DNA of 64,000 nt from Rhizobium redzepovicii (GCF_019793435.1 NZ_JAILYH010000003.1:124001-188000); one strand, 5' to 3'. Positions 53,201 through 62,229 are shown, numbered from the stretch's first letter. The notes: a model not told the origin generated them from the sequence alone. Program-made: numbers and translations.

Positions 53201-53493
53201 GAAGCCTGTTCTGGACGGAAGACAAGATCGTCAAGGCGCAGAAGCTCTGGCAGCAGGGGCTCTCGGCAAGAGAGATCGCCAACCTGTTCGGCTCGAAGAA
53301 GAACACCGTCATCAACATGGCGCACCGCAACCGCGACAGGTTCCCCGCAAGGCAGGTCACCCGGCCGCCGCCGCCCGAGACCCGCGAGGCGCCGGCACCG
53401 ATCCGCCACCCCGACCGCGTCACGCGGGTAACCTTGTCGGGGGCTGAGGTGACAATGCCGCGCGTGCCCTGCATCGATGGGCCGGCATCATGA
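53197..53493 (+). CDS. GcrA-like HTH protein
   Basis: A 98-aa protein from a GTG that overlaps the previous stop by 4 bp, with an ACGAGGAGG site upstream. Residues 4-50 match the DNA-binding domain of GcrA: a Trp-Thr-Glu start, 'KLWQQGLSAREIANLFG', and 'NTVINMAHRNRDRFP' as recognition helix. GcrA is the alphaproteobacterial regulator that reads GANTC methylation set by CcrM. This short version lacks the usual C-terminal sigma-binding part, so it may compete with or mimic host GcrA (inference). Confidence 0.75.
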   Translation: MRSLFWTEDKIVKAQKLWQQGLSAREIANLFGSKKNTVINMAHRNRDRFPARQVTRPPPPETREAPAPIRHPDRVTRVTLSGAEVTMPRVPCIDGPAS

Positions 53494-53687
53494 GCCAGCC
53501 CACCCCGCGCGAAACCGAAATCATCGGCTGGATGGCGGCCGGAAAGACCGCCGCCGAGATCGGCACCATTCTCGGCATCTCCCCCATCACCGTGAATACG
53601 CACATCGCCAACGCCAAGGCGAGACTCGGCGTCTTCAAGGATACCGCACTGGTCGCCGCCGCACTGCGCAACGGCATTATTCGATAG
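53490..53687 (+). CDS. LuxR-type HTH protein
   Basis: A 65-aa protein that is just a GerE/LuxR HTH: 'TPRETEIIGWMAAGKTAAEIGTILGIS', then 'ITVNTHIANAKARLGVFKDT'. No receiver or sensor domain is present. Its start overlaps the GcrA-like stop by 4 bp. It is probably a small DNA-binding regulator of the phage-like operon. Confidence 0.8.
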   Translation: MSQPTPRETEIIGWMAAGKTAAEIGTILGISPITVNTHIANAKARLGVFKDTALVAAALRNGIIR

Positions 53688-53700
53688 AAGGACAATCAAC

Positions 53701-54294
53701 ATGGGTGGCAAAGCAGCCAAGGTCAGGACACAGCGGGCAAACAAGGGCGCCGGCCGGCCGCGCAAGGCAAATGTCGAGCGTTTTCCCTGCGGCAAGATCA
53801 AGCCCTTCGAGACCGAGAAGGACAATATCAGCGTCGCCATATCAGCCCGCCGCCGCATCCACGGCTTCGGCCGGACGGTCGACGACGAGACGGTCAAGAG
53901 CCCGTTTGCCGGTTATACGCTGGGGCGCATGTTCCTCGACGGCCTGATCACCGCAGCGCAGCGCCAGGCCGGCGACGACTATGCCGAGGCGATCGCCCGC
54001 TACCACAAAACCACCGGCATCCCGGCCCCGAGCCCGCGGGCGCAATCGCTCTTTTCCGTCAAGGGCCACGAAGGCGAAGTCACCGAAAGCCTCGCCGACC
54101 GCGCCCGCAAGGCCAGCAACCGCATGATGGCGCTGCAGGGCATCCTGCTGCGCTGCCAGGACGGCCCGCAGGTGCGCAGCACCGTCTATAACGTCACGGT
54201 GATGGACTACGAACACCTGCGCCAGATGCCGCCGCAGCAATTGCTCTGGCTGCGGCGCGGGTTGATCGCGCTGCGCGGGGCGAGGGGTGGGTGA
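53701..54294 (+). CDS. Conserved phage-related protein
   Basis: A 197-aa, basic N-terminus ('AKVRTQRANKGAGRPRKANVERF') with an AT-hook-like GAGRPRK, then a helical body with 'LDGLITAAQRQAGDDYAEAIARY' and 'VMDYEHLRQMPPQQLLWLRRGL'. A plausible ribosome binding site (GAAGGAC) lies upstream. It is the last gene of the rightward operon. I do not recognise a family with confidence; a DNA-binding or packaging-related role is possible. Confidence 0.65.
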   Translation: MGGKAAKVRTQRANKGAGRPRKANVERFPCGKIKPFETEKDNISVAISARRRIHGFGRTVDDETVKSPFAGYTLGRMFLDGLITAAQRQAGDDYAEAIARYHKTTGIPAPSPRAQSLFSVKGHEGEVTESLADRARKASNRMMALQGILLRCQDGPQVRSTVYNVTVMDYEHLRQMPPQQLLWLRRGLIALRGARGG

Positions 54295-54370
54295 TGATGA
54301 CGAGGCGAGGGAAGCGAAATTCGCCGACATCCCATCCGCCGTCGCTGTCCTTGCCGCAGAGCTCACTCAC

Positions 54371-54406
54371 CCTCCGTCGTCCTCGGGCTTGCCCGAGGAT
54401 CCACGC
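54371..54406. repeat. Dispersed CCTCGGG/GGATCC element, short copy
   Basis: CTCCGTCGTCCTCGGGCTTGCCCGAGGATCCACGC, a member of the family at 17872 and 36875, with one base fewer in the loop. It lies at the right end of the phage-like operon. Confidence 0.65.
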
Positions 54407-54506
54407 TCGGCCTCCATTAGCAGCGGCCCGGAGACACGGGCGGGAGCGGGGCGAGGGGCATGCTGCGACATCTGTGATTACAGCCGTCTGCCTTCATAGG
54501 AAGGCT

Positions 54507-54740
54507 TCACGAGGCTGAGAATTTCACCATGACACCGCGCTGCCGAAAGTAGGCCTCCATCCGCTTCCTGCCAGAACGGTTATTCTGCACGAGCCTGGCC
54601 GGGTCGAATACGGCCTCTTTCAAACCCGCCCGCGTCAACGCTGCCTTTAGGGCCGCGATATGCACGTCGATGTCGGCGTTGTCCGCCTGGAGCGACTCAT
54701 AAATGCGGTTTGTTGCATCTGCTACGGTCGGTTCGCTCAC
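54507..54740 (-). CDS. Small hypothetical protein
   Basis: A 77-aa protein from a GTG start with an AGGAG site 7 nt upstream. It is mostly helical and charged, with 'DADIDVHIAALKAALTRAGLKEAVFDPARL'-like middle and 'GRKRMEAYFRQRGVMV' near the end. No domain is recognised. It stands between the prophage-like operon and the methyltransferase gene. Confidence 0.6.
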   Translation of the reverse strand: MSEPTVADATNRIYESLQADNADIDVHIAALKAALTRAGLKEAVFDPARLVQNNRSGRKRMEAYFRQRGVMVKFSAS

Positions 54741-54906
54741 GATTACACTCCTGTTGTCGTCTGGCTGGCCTGACCGTATTGGGGTGAAACCCGTTTACGT
54801 CAATGGGTGACAATGGATTGGAACAATTCGTCCACTTTCGAAGACGAACCACCAGAAGCCGCCTCCCGTACGAGAGCCGACCTCATCGTTGGCGAATGGC
54901 TCAGTG

Positions 54907-55539
54907 TTAGATCTTCAAAAATCGATAGGCGAAGCGATCGGTCGCTCCCTTGATCGAGGGATCGAAGACCTTGATCGAGTGCGAATCGTCCTTGTTCGCG
55001 AGCACGGTGCTTTGCGCGTCCAGTACGAAGCCGGCCGCCTCCACCTCCTCGCGAACGGATGCAGGCTCAATCCGATGCAGCGACTGTGCATCGCTCGTGC
55101 CCGCCCCGACGGCGGCGGCGTGGTCGACGATGACATAGGACCCGCCGGGCTTCAGCCGCTCGTAGACGGCTCGATTGAAGGCGGCGGCCGTCGCGCCCCT
55201 GGCCTGGATCAGGGCGGTGTGGAGATCGTGGTAAAACAGATGCAGCCACAGGACATCCGCTGTTTGCGTGACCTCCGGCATCGCCACGAGGTCCGCCGAG
55301 ACGGCTTCGACGTTCGCTCGGCCCGGTTCCATCGCAAGCGTTCGCATGCGGCCGACCGGATCGTTCTTGAAGTGAGCGACTTCGGCCGGTACGAAGCTGA
55401 AGACCCGTCCGTCGGGTCGCACGATGTCGGAGAAGAGGCGGGTCCAGTCACCGTCGCCCGGGTAAACGTCGATGACGGTGGAGCCCGCATCGACCCGTGC
55501 GAACCGGATCAATTCGGATAGCTTGGATTGGTCGTACAT
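54907..55539 (-). CDS. Class I SAM-dependent methyltransferase
   Basis: A 210-aa methyltransferase. SAM motif I appears as 'VIDVYPGDGDWTRLFSD' near residues 22-38. Motif II/post I is 'GRVFSFVPAE', and motif VI is 'RLKPGGSYVIVDHAA'. It resembles a small-molecule methyltransferase group whose members often carry a signal peptide; here none is present. It is the last gene of a five-gene minus-strand operon with two SDRs, an F420-reductase-like protein and an NTF2-like protein. The substrate is unknown. Confidence 0.82.
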   Translation of the reverse strand: MYDQSKLSELIRFARVDAGSTVIDVYPGDGDWTRLFSDIVRPDGRVFSFVPAEVAHFKNDPVGRMRTLAMEPGRANVEAVSADLVAMPEVTQTADVLWLHLFYHDLHTALIQARGATAAAFNRAVYERLKPGGSYVIVDHAAAVGAGTSDAQSLHRIEPASVREEVEAAGFVLDAQSTVLANKDDSHSIKVFDPSIKGATDRFAYRFLKI

Positions 55540-55646
55540 TGGAATCTCCTTTACGGTTGAGTATTAGACGAGCGCGCGGCGTGCGAGGCTCCGATCCATG
55601 GCTCATTCACCTTCGACGCCGGGCGGAGGGCCGCCGTCGGCCAGCG

Positions 55647-56060
55647 CTACGCCAGCCCTGACGCGTCCATCTGCGCGGCGCGCGCCAGTGCTTGCGTGTC
55701 GACGTATTCCCGGATGTTGGTCAGTCTGCCGTCCCGGACCGTGATGGCGAAGACCCAGTCGTCCTCGAACGGCTTGTTCGTGGCCTTGATCTTTCCCTTC
55801 GCGAAGCCGACGACCAGGACCCGGTCTCCTTGCGCTACGAACTCCCGGGGTTCCGTGGACGTTTCTATCGACTTGGATGCCGTCTCGAGCAAATCTGCCA
55901 GTCCCGCGTGCCCGCGGTGCGTTCCGGCCAGCGGCCAGTCCTTGCCCGGAATGATCCACTCGATGTCCTCGGCGACCAGCGCCAGCAGAGCCTCCCTGTC
56001 GCCGTGGCCGATCGCGGCGAAGAAGTCCTTCACGGTCTTGATGTTCTTCTCGATGCTCAT
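55647..56060 (-). CDS. NTF2-like / SnoaL-type protein
   Basis: A 137-aa protein from ATG 56060. N-terminal 'VKDFFAAIGHGDREALLALVAEDIEWIIPG', then 'HRGHAGLADLL' and a beta sheet 'VLVVGFAKGKI', 'WVFAITVRDGRLTNIREYVD'. This is the common ketosteroid-isomerase-like fold that opens or binds oxidised small molecules. It sits between the methyltransferase and the NADP-binding gene in the operon. ATG 56060 is chosen because family members begin close to this point. Confidence 0.85.
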   Translation of the reverse strand: MSIEKNIKTVKDFFAAIGHGDREALLALVAEDIEWIIPGKDWPLAGTHRGHAGLADLLETASKSIETSTEPREFVAQGDRVLVVGFAKGKIKATNKPFEDDWVFAITVRDGRLTNIREYVDTQALARAAQMDASGLA

Positions 56061-56145
56061 GGCATCTTCTCCATTTTCTGCCGATCGGATCGCGCTCGAT
56101 CCGATCGGGTGCATCGTGTCGCTGCTGATGGGGATGTCGTGTTCG

Positions 56146-56745
56146 TCAGTCGAACTTGACCAGGTCCTTGAAGATCAGCCGGCCCCAACTATTTCCGCGC
56201 GCCTGCACAAGCAGTCCGCCTTCAGAAAGCCCGCCAAGTTCGATCGGCGCGAAACCGAGATTTTTCGCCAGCGCACCAATCTCCGCTGCGGCAGCGTCAT
56301 CGTCGCTCGCCAGGAACACGACTCTCCTGCCACCCTTTACGGCGGGATCCTGGTCAAGGCTGGCCGCGATCAAATGGTTGAAGCCCTTGACCAGTTTCGC
56401 ACCGGAAAACGCGTGTGCGACGTACCTGGAAGACGGCTGTCCTTCGAGTTCCTCCGGGGGCACGCCGTAGGCATTGGTCACATCGACGATTGTCTTCCCC
56501 TGCCAGGTGGGAAGCGTCTTCGCGACCTCCGGGTGCGCCTCGAAACGGACAGCCAAAAAGATGATGTCCGCCTTGACGGCTTCCGCCAATCTCTTGGGAA
56601 TGATCGTGGGCCCGATCGCGGCTGCGGCGGATGCGAAGCTTTCCGGGTCGCGCGTGGTTGCAACGGAAACTTCGATGCTGTTTCTGGCAAAGGCCCTAGC
56701 AATAGCCTGGCCGATATTGCCGAATCCTATAATTGAGTAGCTCAT
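56146..56745 (-). CDS. F420H2:NADP oxidoreductase-like NAD(P)-binding protein
   Basis: A 199-aa protein. Rossmann 'SIIGFGNIGQAIARAFARN' at the N-terminus, 'ADIIFLAVRFEAHPEV', 'GKTIVDVTNAYGV', then 'HAFSGAKLVKGFNHL', as in the NADPH-dependent F420 reductase/coenzyme F420 oxidoreductase family. Rhizobia are not known to depend on F420, so a flavin or other acceptor is likely (inference). It overlaps neither neighbour but lies 31 bp after the SDR start-to-stop boundary in the same operon. Confidence 0.87.
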   Translation of the reverse strand: MSYSIIGFGNIGQAIARAFARNSIEVSVATTRDPESFASAAAAIGPTIIPKRLAEAVKADIIFLAVRFEAHPEVAKTLPTWQGKTIVDVTNAYGVPPEELEGQPSSRYVAHAFSGAKLVKGFNHLIAASLDQDPAVKGGRRVVFLASDDDAAAAEIGALAKNLGFAPIELGGLSEGGLLVQARGNSWGRLIFKDLVKFD

Positions 56746-56776
56746 AATGCTTCTCCGATCCTGTGTTGACGCCGGG

Positions 56777-57529
56777 TCAGACCTGCGCCCAACCACCATC
56801 GACGGCGAGATCTATACCGGTGATGTAGGAGCTCTCATCGGAGGCGAGGAACGTGAGCGCAGCCGCGATTTCCTCTGGCTTGCCCCTGCGTCCCATTGGG
56901 ATCTGTGCAGCAAACTGGGCGACCGCCTCCTCGGCTTGCTCAGCGGTCAGGCCGGTCGTTGTCGCCAAGGCGGGAGTCTCGATCGCGCCGGGGCTCATCG
57001 TGTTGACGCGGATATTGCGGTCCTTCAGCTCTTGGGTCCAAGACCGCGAGAAGCTGCGAACAGCCGCCTTGCTCGCTGCGTAAGCGCTGAACGCTGGCAG
57101 CCCCATCACATTCGAGACCGAAGAGTTCAGAATGATCGATCCGCCGTCCTTGAAGAGGGGAAGGGCCTTCTGCACCGTAAAGAACAGACCCTTCACATTC
57201 ACATCGAAGGTCTGGTCAAAATGGGCCTCAGTCGCTGCCGCAAGCGGCGCGACCGTACCTGCGCCCGCGTTTGCGAAGAGAATGTCGATGTGACCATGTT
57301 TCTCCTTCACGGTGGCGTAGAGCCGGTCCAGATCTTCCAGGCGCGAGACGTCGCCCACGACTGTCGTCACGTTTTTCCCGATAAGGGCCGCAGCCTCTTG
57401 TAAGGCTTTCTCGCGTCGCCCGATAATCACGACCTGCGCACCTTCCTCCACGAAGCGCTTGGCAGTGGCCAATCCGATGCCGCTGCTTCCGCCCGTGATG
57501 ACTGCTACTTTGCCTTCGAGTTTTTTCAT
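56777..57529 (-). CDS. Short-chain dehydrogenase/reductase (glucose-dehydrogenase-like)
   Basis: A 250-aa classical SDR. Cofactor motif TGGSSGIG at residues 12-19, 'NAGAGT' near 88, catalytic Ser in 'ILNSSVSN' near 137, and Y-x-x-x-K in 'YAASKAAVRS' near 150. The C-terminus 'ITGIDLAVDGGWAQV' is standard. About 60% similar by eye to the next SDR upstream, so the two arose by duplication. The substrate is unknown. Confidence 0.9.
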   Translation of the reverse strand: MKKLEGKVAVITGGSSGIGLATAKRFVEEGAQVVIIGRREKALQEAAALIGKNVTTVVGDVSRLEDLDRLYATVKEKHGHIDILFANAGAGTVAPLAAATEAHFDQTFDVNVKGLFFTVQKALPLFKDGGSIILNSSVSNVMGLPAFSAYAASKAAVRSFSRSWTQELKDRNIRVNTMSPGAIETPALATTTGLTAEQAEEAVAQFAAQIPMGRRGKPEEIAAALTFLASDESSYITGIDLAVDGGWAQV

Positions 57530-57576
57530 GATGTTCTATCCTTCGTTGTGTTCCTAGGGCGCGGGATCGCGTCGGG

Positions 57577-58311
57577 TCAGAGTTGCGCTAGGCCGCCGTC
57601 GACGGCGACTTCGCTGGCTGTCATGAAGCTGCTGTCCGACGACGCGAGAAAGGCGGCCACCGCCCCGATCTCCGCGGGATCGGCCATACGCTGGAGTGGA
57701 GTCATCGCGCCGTAGGCCTTCTGGCCTTCCTCACCCAGCGCCTCCTTCGCGAGTTCGGTCGCCGTCGCCCCGGGTGACAGCACGTTGACCCGGATGCCGG
57801 TGCCCTTCAGGTCCTCTGCCCAGGTCCGCGCGAGATTGCGTACCGCGGCCTTGCTCGCGCTGTAGGCAGTGAATCCCGGGGCTCCCGTGGTGCCGGCGCT
57901 CGATCCCGTCAGGATGATCGAACCGCCTGAGCCCATCAGCGGCAGCGCCTTCTGGACCGTGAAGATCGTGCCCTTCACATTGGTGTCGAAGGTCTCATCA
58001 ATGTGCTCGGCGGTGATTTTGCCGAGCGGAAGCGGGCTTCCCGCCCCGGCATTGGCGAAGACGATGTCGAGCGCTCCGCGCTCTGCCTTCACCGCGTCGT
58101 ACAGGCGAACAAGGTCGGCCTCATCCGAGACCGAGCCCTTTACCGCCCGCGCATTGGGCCCGAGCTCCGCCACAGCGGCGTCAAGCGCCTCCTGCCGGCG
58201 GCCGAAGATGAAGACGAAGGCCCCCTCGTCGATGAAGCGCTTGGCTGCGGCGCGGCCGATGCCGGTAGCGCCGCCGGTGATCACGGCGGTCTTTCCATTC
58301 AGTCTGTTCAT
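57577..58311 (-). CDS. Short-chain dehydrogenase/reductase, operon first gene
   Basis: A 244-aa classical SDR from ATG 58311. Cofactor motif TGGATGIG near residue 12, 'NAGAGSPLPLG' near 88, catalytic Ser in 'LTGSSAGT', and Y-x-x-x-K in 'YSASKAAVRN'. The C-terminus 'MTASEVAVDGGLAQL' is typical. It is the first gene of the operon and is divergent from the LysR regulator, with 228 bp between the starts, so LysR control is likely. Confidence 0.9.
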   Translation of the reverse strand: MNRLNGKTAVITGGATGIGRAAAKRFIDEGAFVFIFGRRQEALDAAVAELGPNARAVKGSVSDEADLVRLYDAVKAERGALDIVFANAGAGSPLPLGKITAEHIDETFDTNVKGTIFTVQKALPLMGSGGSIILTGSSAGTTGAPGFTAYSASKAAVRNLARTWAEDLKGTGIRVNVLSPGATATELAKEALGEEGQKAYGAMTPLQRMADPAEIGAVAAFLASSDSSFMTASEVAVDGGLAQL

Positions 58312-58539
58312 GTCATGCGTCCTTCGTTTCGCCGTCACATGTTTTCGGCTGTACGGGGATGTCTCCCGAGAACTCCGATATGGGTTCGTCGAAGTCGGGC
58401 GGTGAGTGCGCAATCACGCACATGGGTGGTGCAAAAACGATCCATCCAGATGATCAAGTGCCGCAACACTCGCGCACATTGCGGCTCAGTGTGCTAGAAC
58501 GGGCTTCGGAAGCCGCGCCGCGCGGCGCGGGAATGCACC

Positions 58540-59436
58540 ATGATCGACTGGGATGACATTCGCTACTTTCTTGCCGCCGCGCGCGGAGGCTCAGTGCGGG
58601 CTGCCGCCAAGCGCCTCGGGGTGAACCACGCGACGGTGCTGCGACGCATCGCCCAGCTCGAGGAACGCCTCGGGGCGCAGATGTTCGAAAAGCTGCCTTC
58701 AGGCTACCGCCTGACGGCTGCGGGCGAGGAGGTCCTCCAGCTCGCGGAGGAGATGGAAGCGTCGTCGCACCAGCTGGAGACGCGCGTCTTCGGTCGCGAC
58801 CAGAGCGTGCGCGGGCTTCTGCGGGTGACGTTGGCTCCGACCCTTGCGACACACCTGCTGATGCCGGACTTCGCCGATTTTGCGCGTCTGCATCCTGATA
58901 TCGAGATGGAAATCGTGTCGTCCGGCGAGCTGGCGAATCTGACCAACCGAGAGGCTGACGTCGCGATCCGCGTCGTCTACGACCGCAAAACCCTGCCGCT
59001 CAATCTTCACGGCCTGAAGGGGCCGGATATATTCGGCGGTATCTACATGTCCCGCGATCTGCTGGCAGCGTGGCGTGCGGGGGCGCCGGATCCCATCCGA
59101 TGGATCGTCATAAGCATTCATGGCATCCCGGACTGGGTCCGCGACGGCGAAGTTCGCACCACGGGGGTCCCGTTCAGGACGACGGACGGCGAGGCGCAGA
59201 TCGTTGCAGTACGGCAGGGGCTCGGGATCACGACACTGCCGTGCTTCGTCGGAGATGCCGATCCCCAGCTGGTGAGGGTGCCGGGCACCGACCTGCACAT
59301 GTACGGAACGCTCTGGCTTCTCACGCAGGGGGAGACACGCAAGACGAAGCGCGTGCGGCTCTTCACGGAGTTCGTATCCGGCAGGCTCGCCGCCTACGCT
59401 CCGCTTCTCACGGGGCTGTCCATATCGCGCGACTGA
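58540..59436 (+). CDS. LysR-family transcriptional regulator
   Basis: A 298-aa regulator. The N-terminal HTH 'DIRYFLAAARGGSVRAAAKRLGVNHATVLRRIAQLEERLG' (residues 5-45) is classic LysR. The effector domain includes 'VTLAPTLATHLLMPDFADFARLHPDIEMEIVSSGE' near 100-135. Divergent position to the SDR operon suggests it activates that operon on binding a small ligand. The ligand is unknown. Confidence 0.92.
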   Translation: MIDWDDIRYFLAAARGGSVRAAAKRLGVNHATVLRRIAQLEERLGAQMFEKLPSGYRLTAAGEEVLQLAEEMEASSHQLETRVFGRDQSVRGLLRVTLAPTLATHLLMPDFADFARLHPDIEMEIVSSGELANLTNREADVAIRVVYDRKTLPLNLHGLKGPDIFGGIYMSRDLLAAWRAGAPDPIRWIVISIHGIPDWVRDGEVRTTGVPFRTTDGEAQIVAVRQGLGITTLPCFVGDADPQLVRVPGTDLHMYGTLWLLTQGETRKTKRVRLFTEFVSGRLAAYAPLLTGLSISRD

Positions 59437-59553
59437 CGCCCGGCAGGTCGCCGGCGGGCATGTCGAGCCGCTTGATTGGGAGCCGATAGTCCATAGGTCC
59501 CTCCATGCCTTGATGCTGGCGACCACAAACGAGTGACGGCTGGGTCGGCGGGC

Positions 59554-60123
59554 TCAGCGGCGGACGCGGTAGCGGATGTGCGTGGCCTCGGTTGTATCGA
59601 TCACCCGAACGATCTCCAACTCGACGCGCGATGGTAAGACTTCGAACATTCGGCGGCCACATCCGAACAAGACTGGAACCTGGTGTATTTGCAGTTCGTC
59701 GAGCACGCCAGCTTCCAGCGCCCGTTGCGCCGTATACGCGCCAAGCATCAACACGTCCCGGTCCCCGGCGGCGGCCTTCGCCTGCGCCATTGCACTCGTG
59801 ATCCCGTCGCTCACGTATTTGACCAACGGATAATTCGCGACGGATGGCCCGGGCGGCCTGTGACTGGGTACGAAGATCGGGACACCGTGATTGTCACCGC
59901 CCCAGTGATCGACCTGCTCCACGGTTCGCCGACCCGCCAGAATCGCACCTGGCGCGTTCCATTCGTCCCACAATTCTCCGACCGGTCCGGTCGGTCGGGA
60001 AAAATCCCCGTACCACTCGTGCAACCGCATAAAGTCGTCGCCGCCAGGATTGCCCACTTCATCGTTGGGCCCCGCGATATACCCGTCCAGTGACATGGAC
60101 ATGAAGAGCACTGATGCAGACAC
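59554..60123 (-). CDS. Dihydrofolate-reductase-like / RibD C-terminal domain protein
   Basis: A 189-aa reductase-fold protein. 'SASVLFMSMSLDGYIAGPND' is the typical start, followed by 'GAILAGRRTVEQVDHWGGD', 'VLMLGAYTAQRALEAGVLDELQIHQVPVLFGCGRRMFE', all standard in the RibD-C/DHFR-like family of NADPH-dependent reductases. It is not a folate gene proper. It lies alone and converges with the LysR gene. The substrate is unknown. Confidence 0.9.
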   Translation of the reverse strand: MSASVLFMSMSLDGYIAGPNDEVGNPGGDDFMRLHEWYGDFSRPTGPVGELWDEWNAPGAILAGRRTVEQVDHWGGDNHGVPIFVPSHRPPGPSVANYPLVKYVSDGITSAMAQAKAAAGDRDVLMLGAYTAQRALEAGVLDELQIHQVPVLFGCGRRMFEVLPSRVELEIVRVIDTTEATHIRYRVRR

Positions 60124-60654
60124 TTTTATCTCCTTTGGTCTTTTCCAAACTGGGCGGTGGGAATTCTCTCTGCGGGTGGGCTATTGATGCAAAAGCGCGT
60201 TCAGGCAAGCCGAGCGCGCGGGCGGACAGTCTCGATGTTCCCAAGGACGCTCGAGCGACGCTGACGCCGACATCCCGAATACGATTTAGGTACCGCCCTA
60301 TCTCACAGGGGACCGAACCATGCTCGAGCCGACTGGGTTGGCGCCAAGCGCGGTGAAATCAGCGCACTGCTCGTCGGAGAACTCGTAACGATCCTGGCCT
60401 GGGCGAACGATCAGGACCAGCGGCGGGAAGCCCCTGGCATATTTCCCTGGTCGTTCGGGGAAGGCGTGTCGGTGCGTGTAGGCTCAGGGCCTGGGATGAC
60501 CGAGGGTGGGCGTGTGTTTTCGCTAAACTCCCCGCCGATCGAGCCGAAACCCGCCGTGGAGCAATAGTGCACTTTAGCGATGCCTCATGAACCCTTTCCG
60601 TTGCCGTTCTGTGGGAGTATTTTGATCGCACTCAACTTGGCGCTGGAGAGTGCA
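60124..60654. other. Intergenic region with one dispersed element
   Basis: No gene is supported. An open stretch near 60330-60500 on the plus strand has protein-like composition but no start and may be a fragment. A degenerate copy of the GGCTCAGGGCCTGGGATGACCGAGG repeat family lies at 60481-60505. The promoter of the carboxylesterase gene should lie near the right end. Confidence 0.45.
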
Positions 60655-62229
60655 GTGTTTGTAGACGGCCGTCGCACGTTTCTGCTCTTTTTGGCCATCG
60701 CATTCTGTCAGATGGCGTTCGCGCCGCGATCAGGGGCGGCCGACGACACCGTGACGATCGACGGCGGAATGCTGAAGGGTGAGAGGTCGGGCACGGTCGT
60801 CAGCTTCAAGGGCATACGCTATGCGGCGCCGCCGGTTGGTGATCTGCGATGGCGCAATCCGCGGCCAGCGGAGACATGGAGCGGTATTAGGGATGCCCGC
60901 AATTTCGGTCCGTCCTGCATGCAGACCGACGACCTGCCGAAGTCAGAGGATTGTCTGACCCTCAATGTCTGGACACCCGTCAAGCGTCCCCGCACACCGC
61001 TGCCGGTGATGGTCTGGATTTACGGCGGCGCTCTTGCCCATGGAAACACCCCCCAATATCCTGGTGGCCAGCTGGCCGCCCGGAAAGTTGTGTTCGTCAG
61101 CATGAATTACCGCATGGGCCGACTGGGTTATTTTGCCCATCCGGCGCTGATGAAGGAATCCCCTGACGAGCCCGTCGGCAACTATGGTTACATGGACCAG
61201 CTTGCCGCCCTGAAATGGGTCCAGCAGAATATCGAAGCCTTCGGCGGCGATCCGAAGAAAGTGACGATCTTCGGAGAGTCGGCCGGTGGCGGCTCGGTGA
61301 TGGCGCACATGATATCGCCACTGTCACGCGGGCTGTTCCGGGGCGCCATTCTACAGTCACCGGGTCTGCCGACCGCGCGTGCGCAGAGCACGCCCTTGTC
61401 ACCTTTGGAAGAAGCAGAGAAAATCGCGTTGGACTATGCGGCTTCTCTGGGAATCAATGGCAGCGATGCCGAGGCTCTCGCGGCCCTTCGGGCGCTGCCT
61501 GCGCAAAAGCTGACCGAAGGTGCATCGGCACAAGAGGTGCTTGTGGGAATGTCGACAGGCAAGCCTGTCATCGGCATCTCAGGCGCGATCATTGACGGAC
61601 GGTTTTTGCTCGAAACGCCGGAAGCGGCTTTTGCGGCGGGCCGTCAAGCGCCGGTTCCGGTCATCGTCGGGGCAAATGATCGAGATCTCGGCATCGGTGA
61701 GGCCGCGACGAAAGACGATCTCTTCGCGCTCTTCGGGAAGCATGCCGCCGAAGCCCGCAGACTCTACGATCCCAGCGGCCAACAGACCCTCGATGAGCTG
61801 AAGCAGCAGGTTCTGGCCGACAAGACGCTTGTCGAACCATCCCGCCACCTCGCTGACGAGATAGCCCGCACCGGCCAGCCGACATGGTGGTATCGTTTCT
61901 CCTATGTCGCCGAGGCCTTGCGCAACGATCCGATGTGGAAAGGCACTCTGCACGGCTTCGAAATTCCGTATACGCTCGCCATCCCAAACGCACTGGTGAA
62001 AGACAAGGTGACACCTGCCGACTGGGCCATGGCCACATTGGCAAGCGAATACTGGCTCGAATTTGCAAGGAGCGGTGACCCCAATGGCGGCTCACGGCCA
62101 AAATGGCCCCAGCACAACCCGGCCGTCGACAGGGTCATCGACTTCAGCAATCACGGCGCAATGGTCGGAGCCGATCCGCTGAAGCCGAGGCTCGACCTCT
62201 GGCAAAGGCATTGGGAGGAGACGAAATGA
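60655..62229 (+). CDS. Secreted type B carboxylesterase/lipase
   Basis: A 524-aa alpha/beta hydrolase. GTG 60655 has a GGAGAG site 4 nt upstream and is followed by a signal peptide (Arg-Arg, then a Leu/Phe/Ala core, cleavage near 'RSGAA'); ATG 60580 is an alternative with a non-signal N-terminus. The type B pattern is clear: 'GIRYAAPPVGDLRWRNP', 'SEDCLTLNVW', then GESAGGGS with nucleophile Ser209. The catalytic His is probably in 'LHGFEIPYT' and the acid in 'GANDRD'. It hydrolyses esters in the periplasm or outside. Confidence 0.9.
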   Translation: MFVDGRRTFLLFLAIAFCQMAFAPRSGAADDTVTIDGGMLKGERSGTVVSFKGIRYAAPPVGDLRWRNPRPAETWSGIRDARNFGPSCMQTDDLPKSEDCLTLNVWTPVKRPRTPLPVMVWIYGGALAHGNTPQYPGGQLAARKVVFVSMNYRMGRLGYFAHPALMKESPDEPVGNYGYMDQLAALKWVQQNIEAFGGDPKKVTIFGESAGGGSVMAHMISPLSRGLFRGAILQSPGLPTARAQSTPLSPLEEAEKIALDYAASLGINGSDAEALAALRALPAQKLTEGASAQEVLVGMSTGKPVIGISGAIIDGRFLLETPEAAFAAGRQAPVPVIVGANDRDLGIGEAATKDDLFALFGKHAAEARRLYDPSGQQTLDELKQQVLADKTLVEPSRHLADEIARTGQPTWWYRFSYVAEALRNDPMWKGTLHGFEIPYTLAIPNALVKDKVTPADWAMATLASEYWLEFARSGDPNGGSRPKWPQHNPAVDRVIDFSNHGAMVGADPLKPRLDLWQRHWEETK

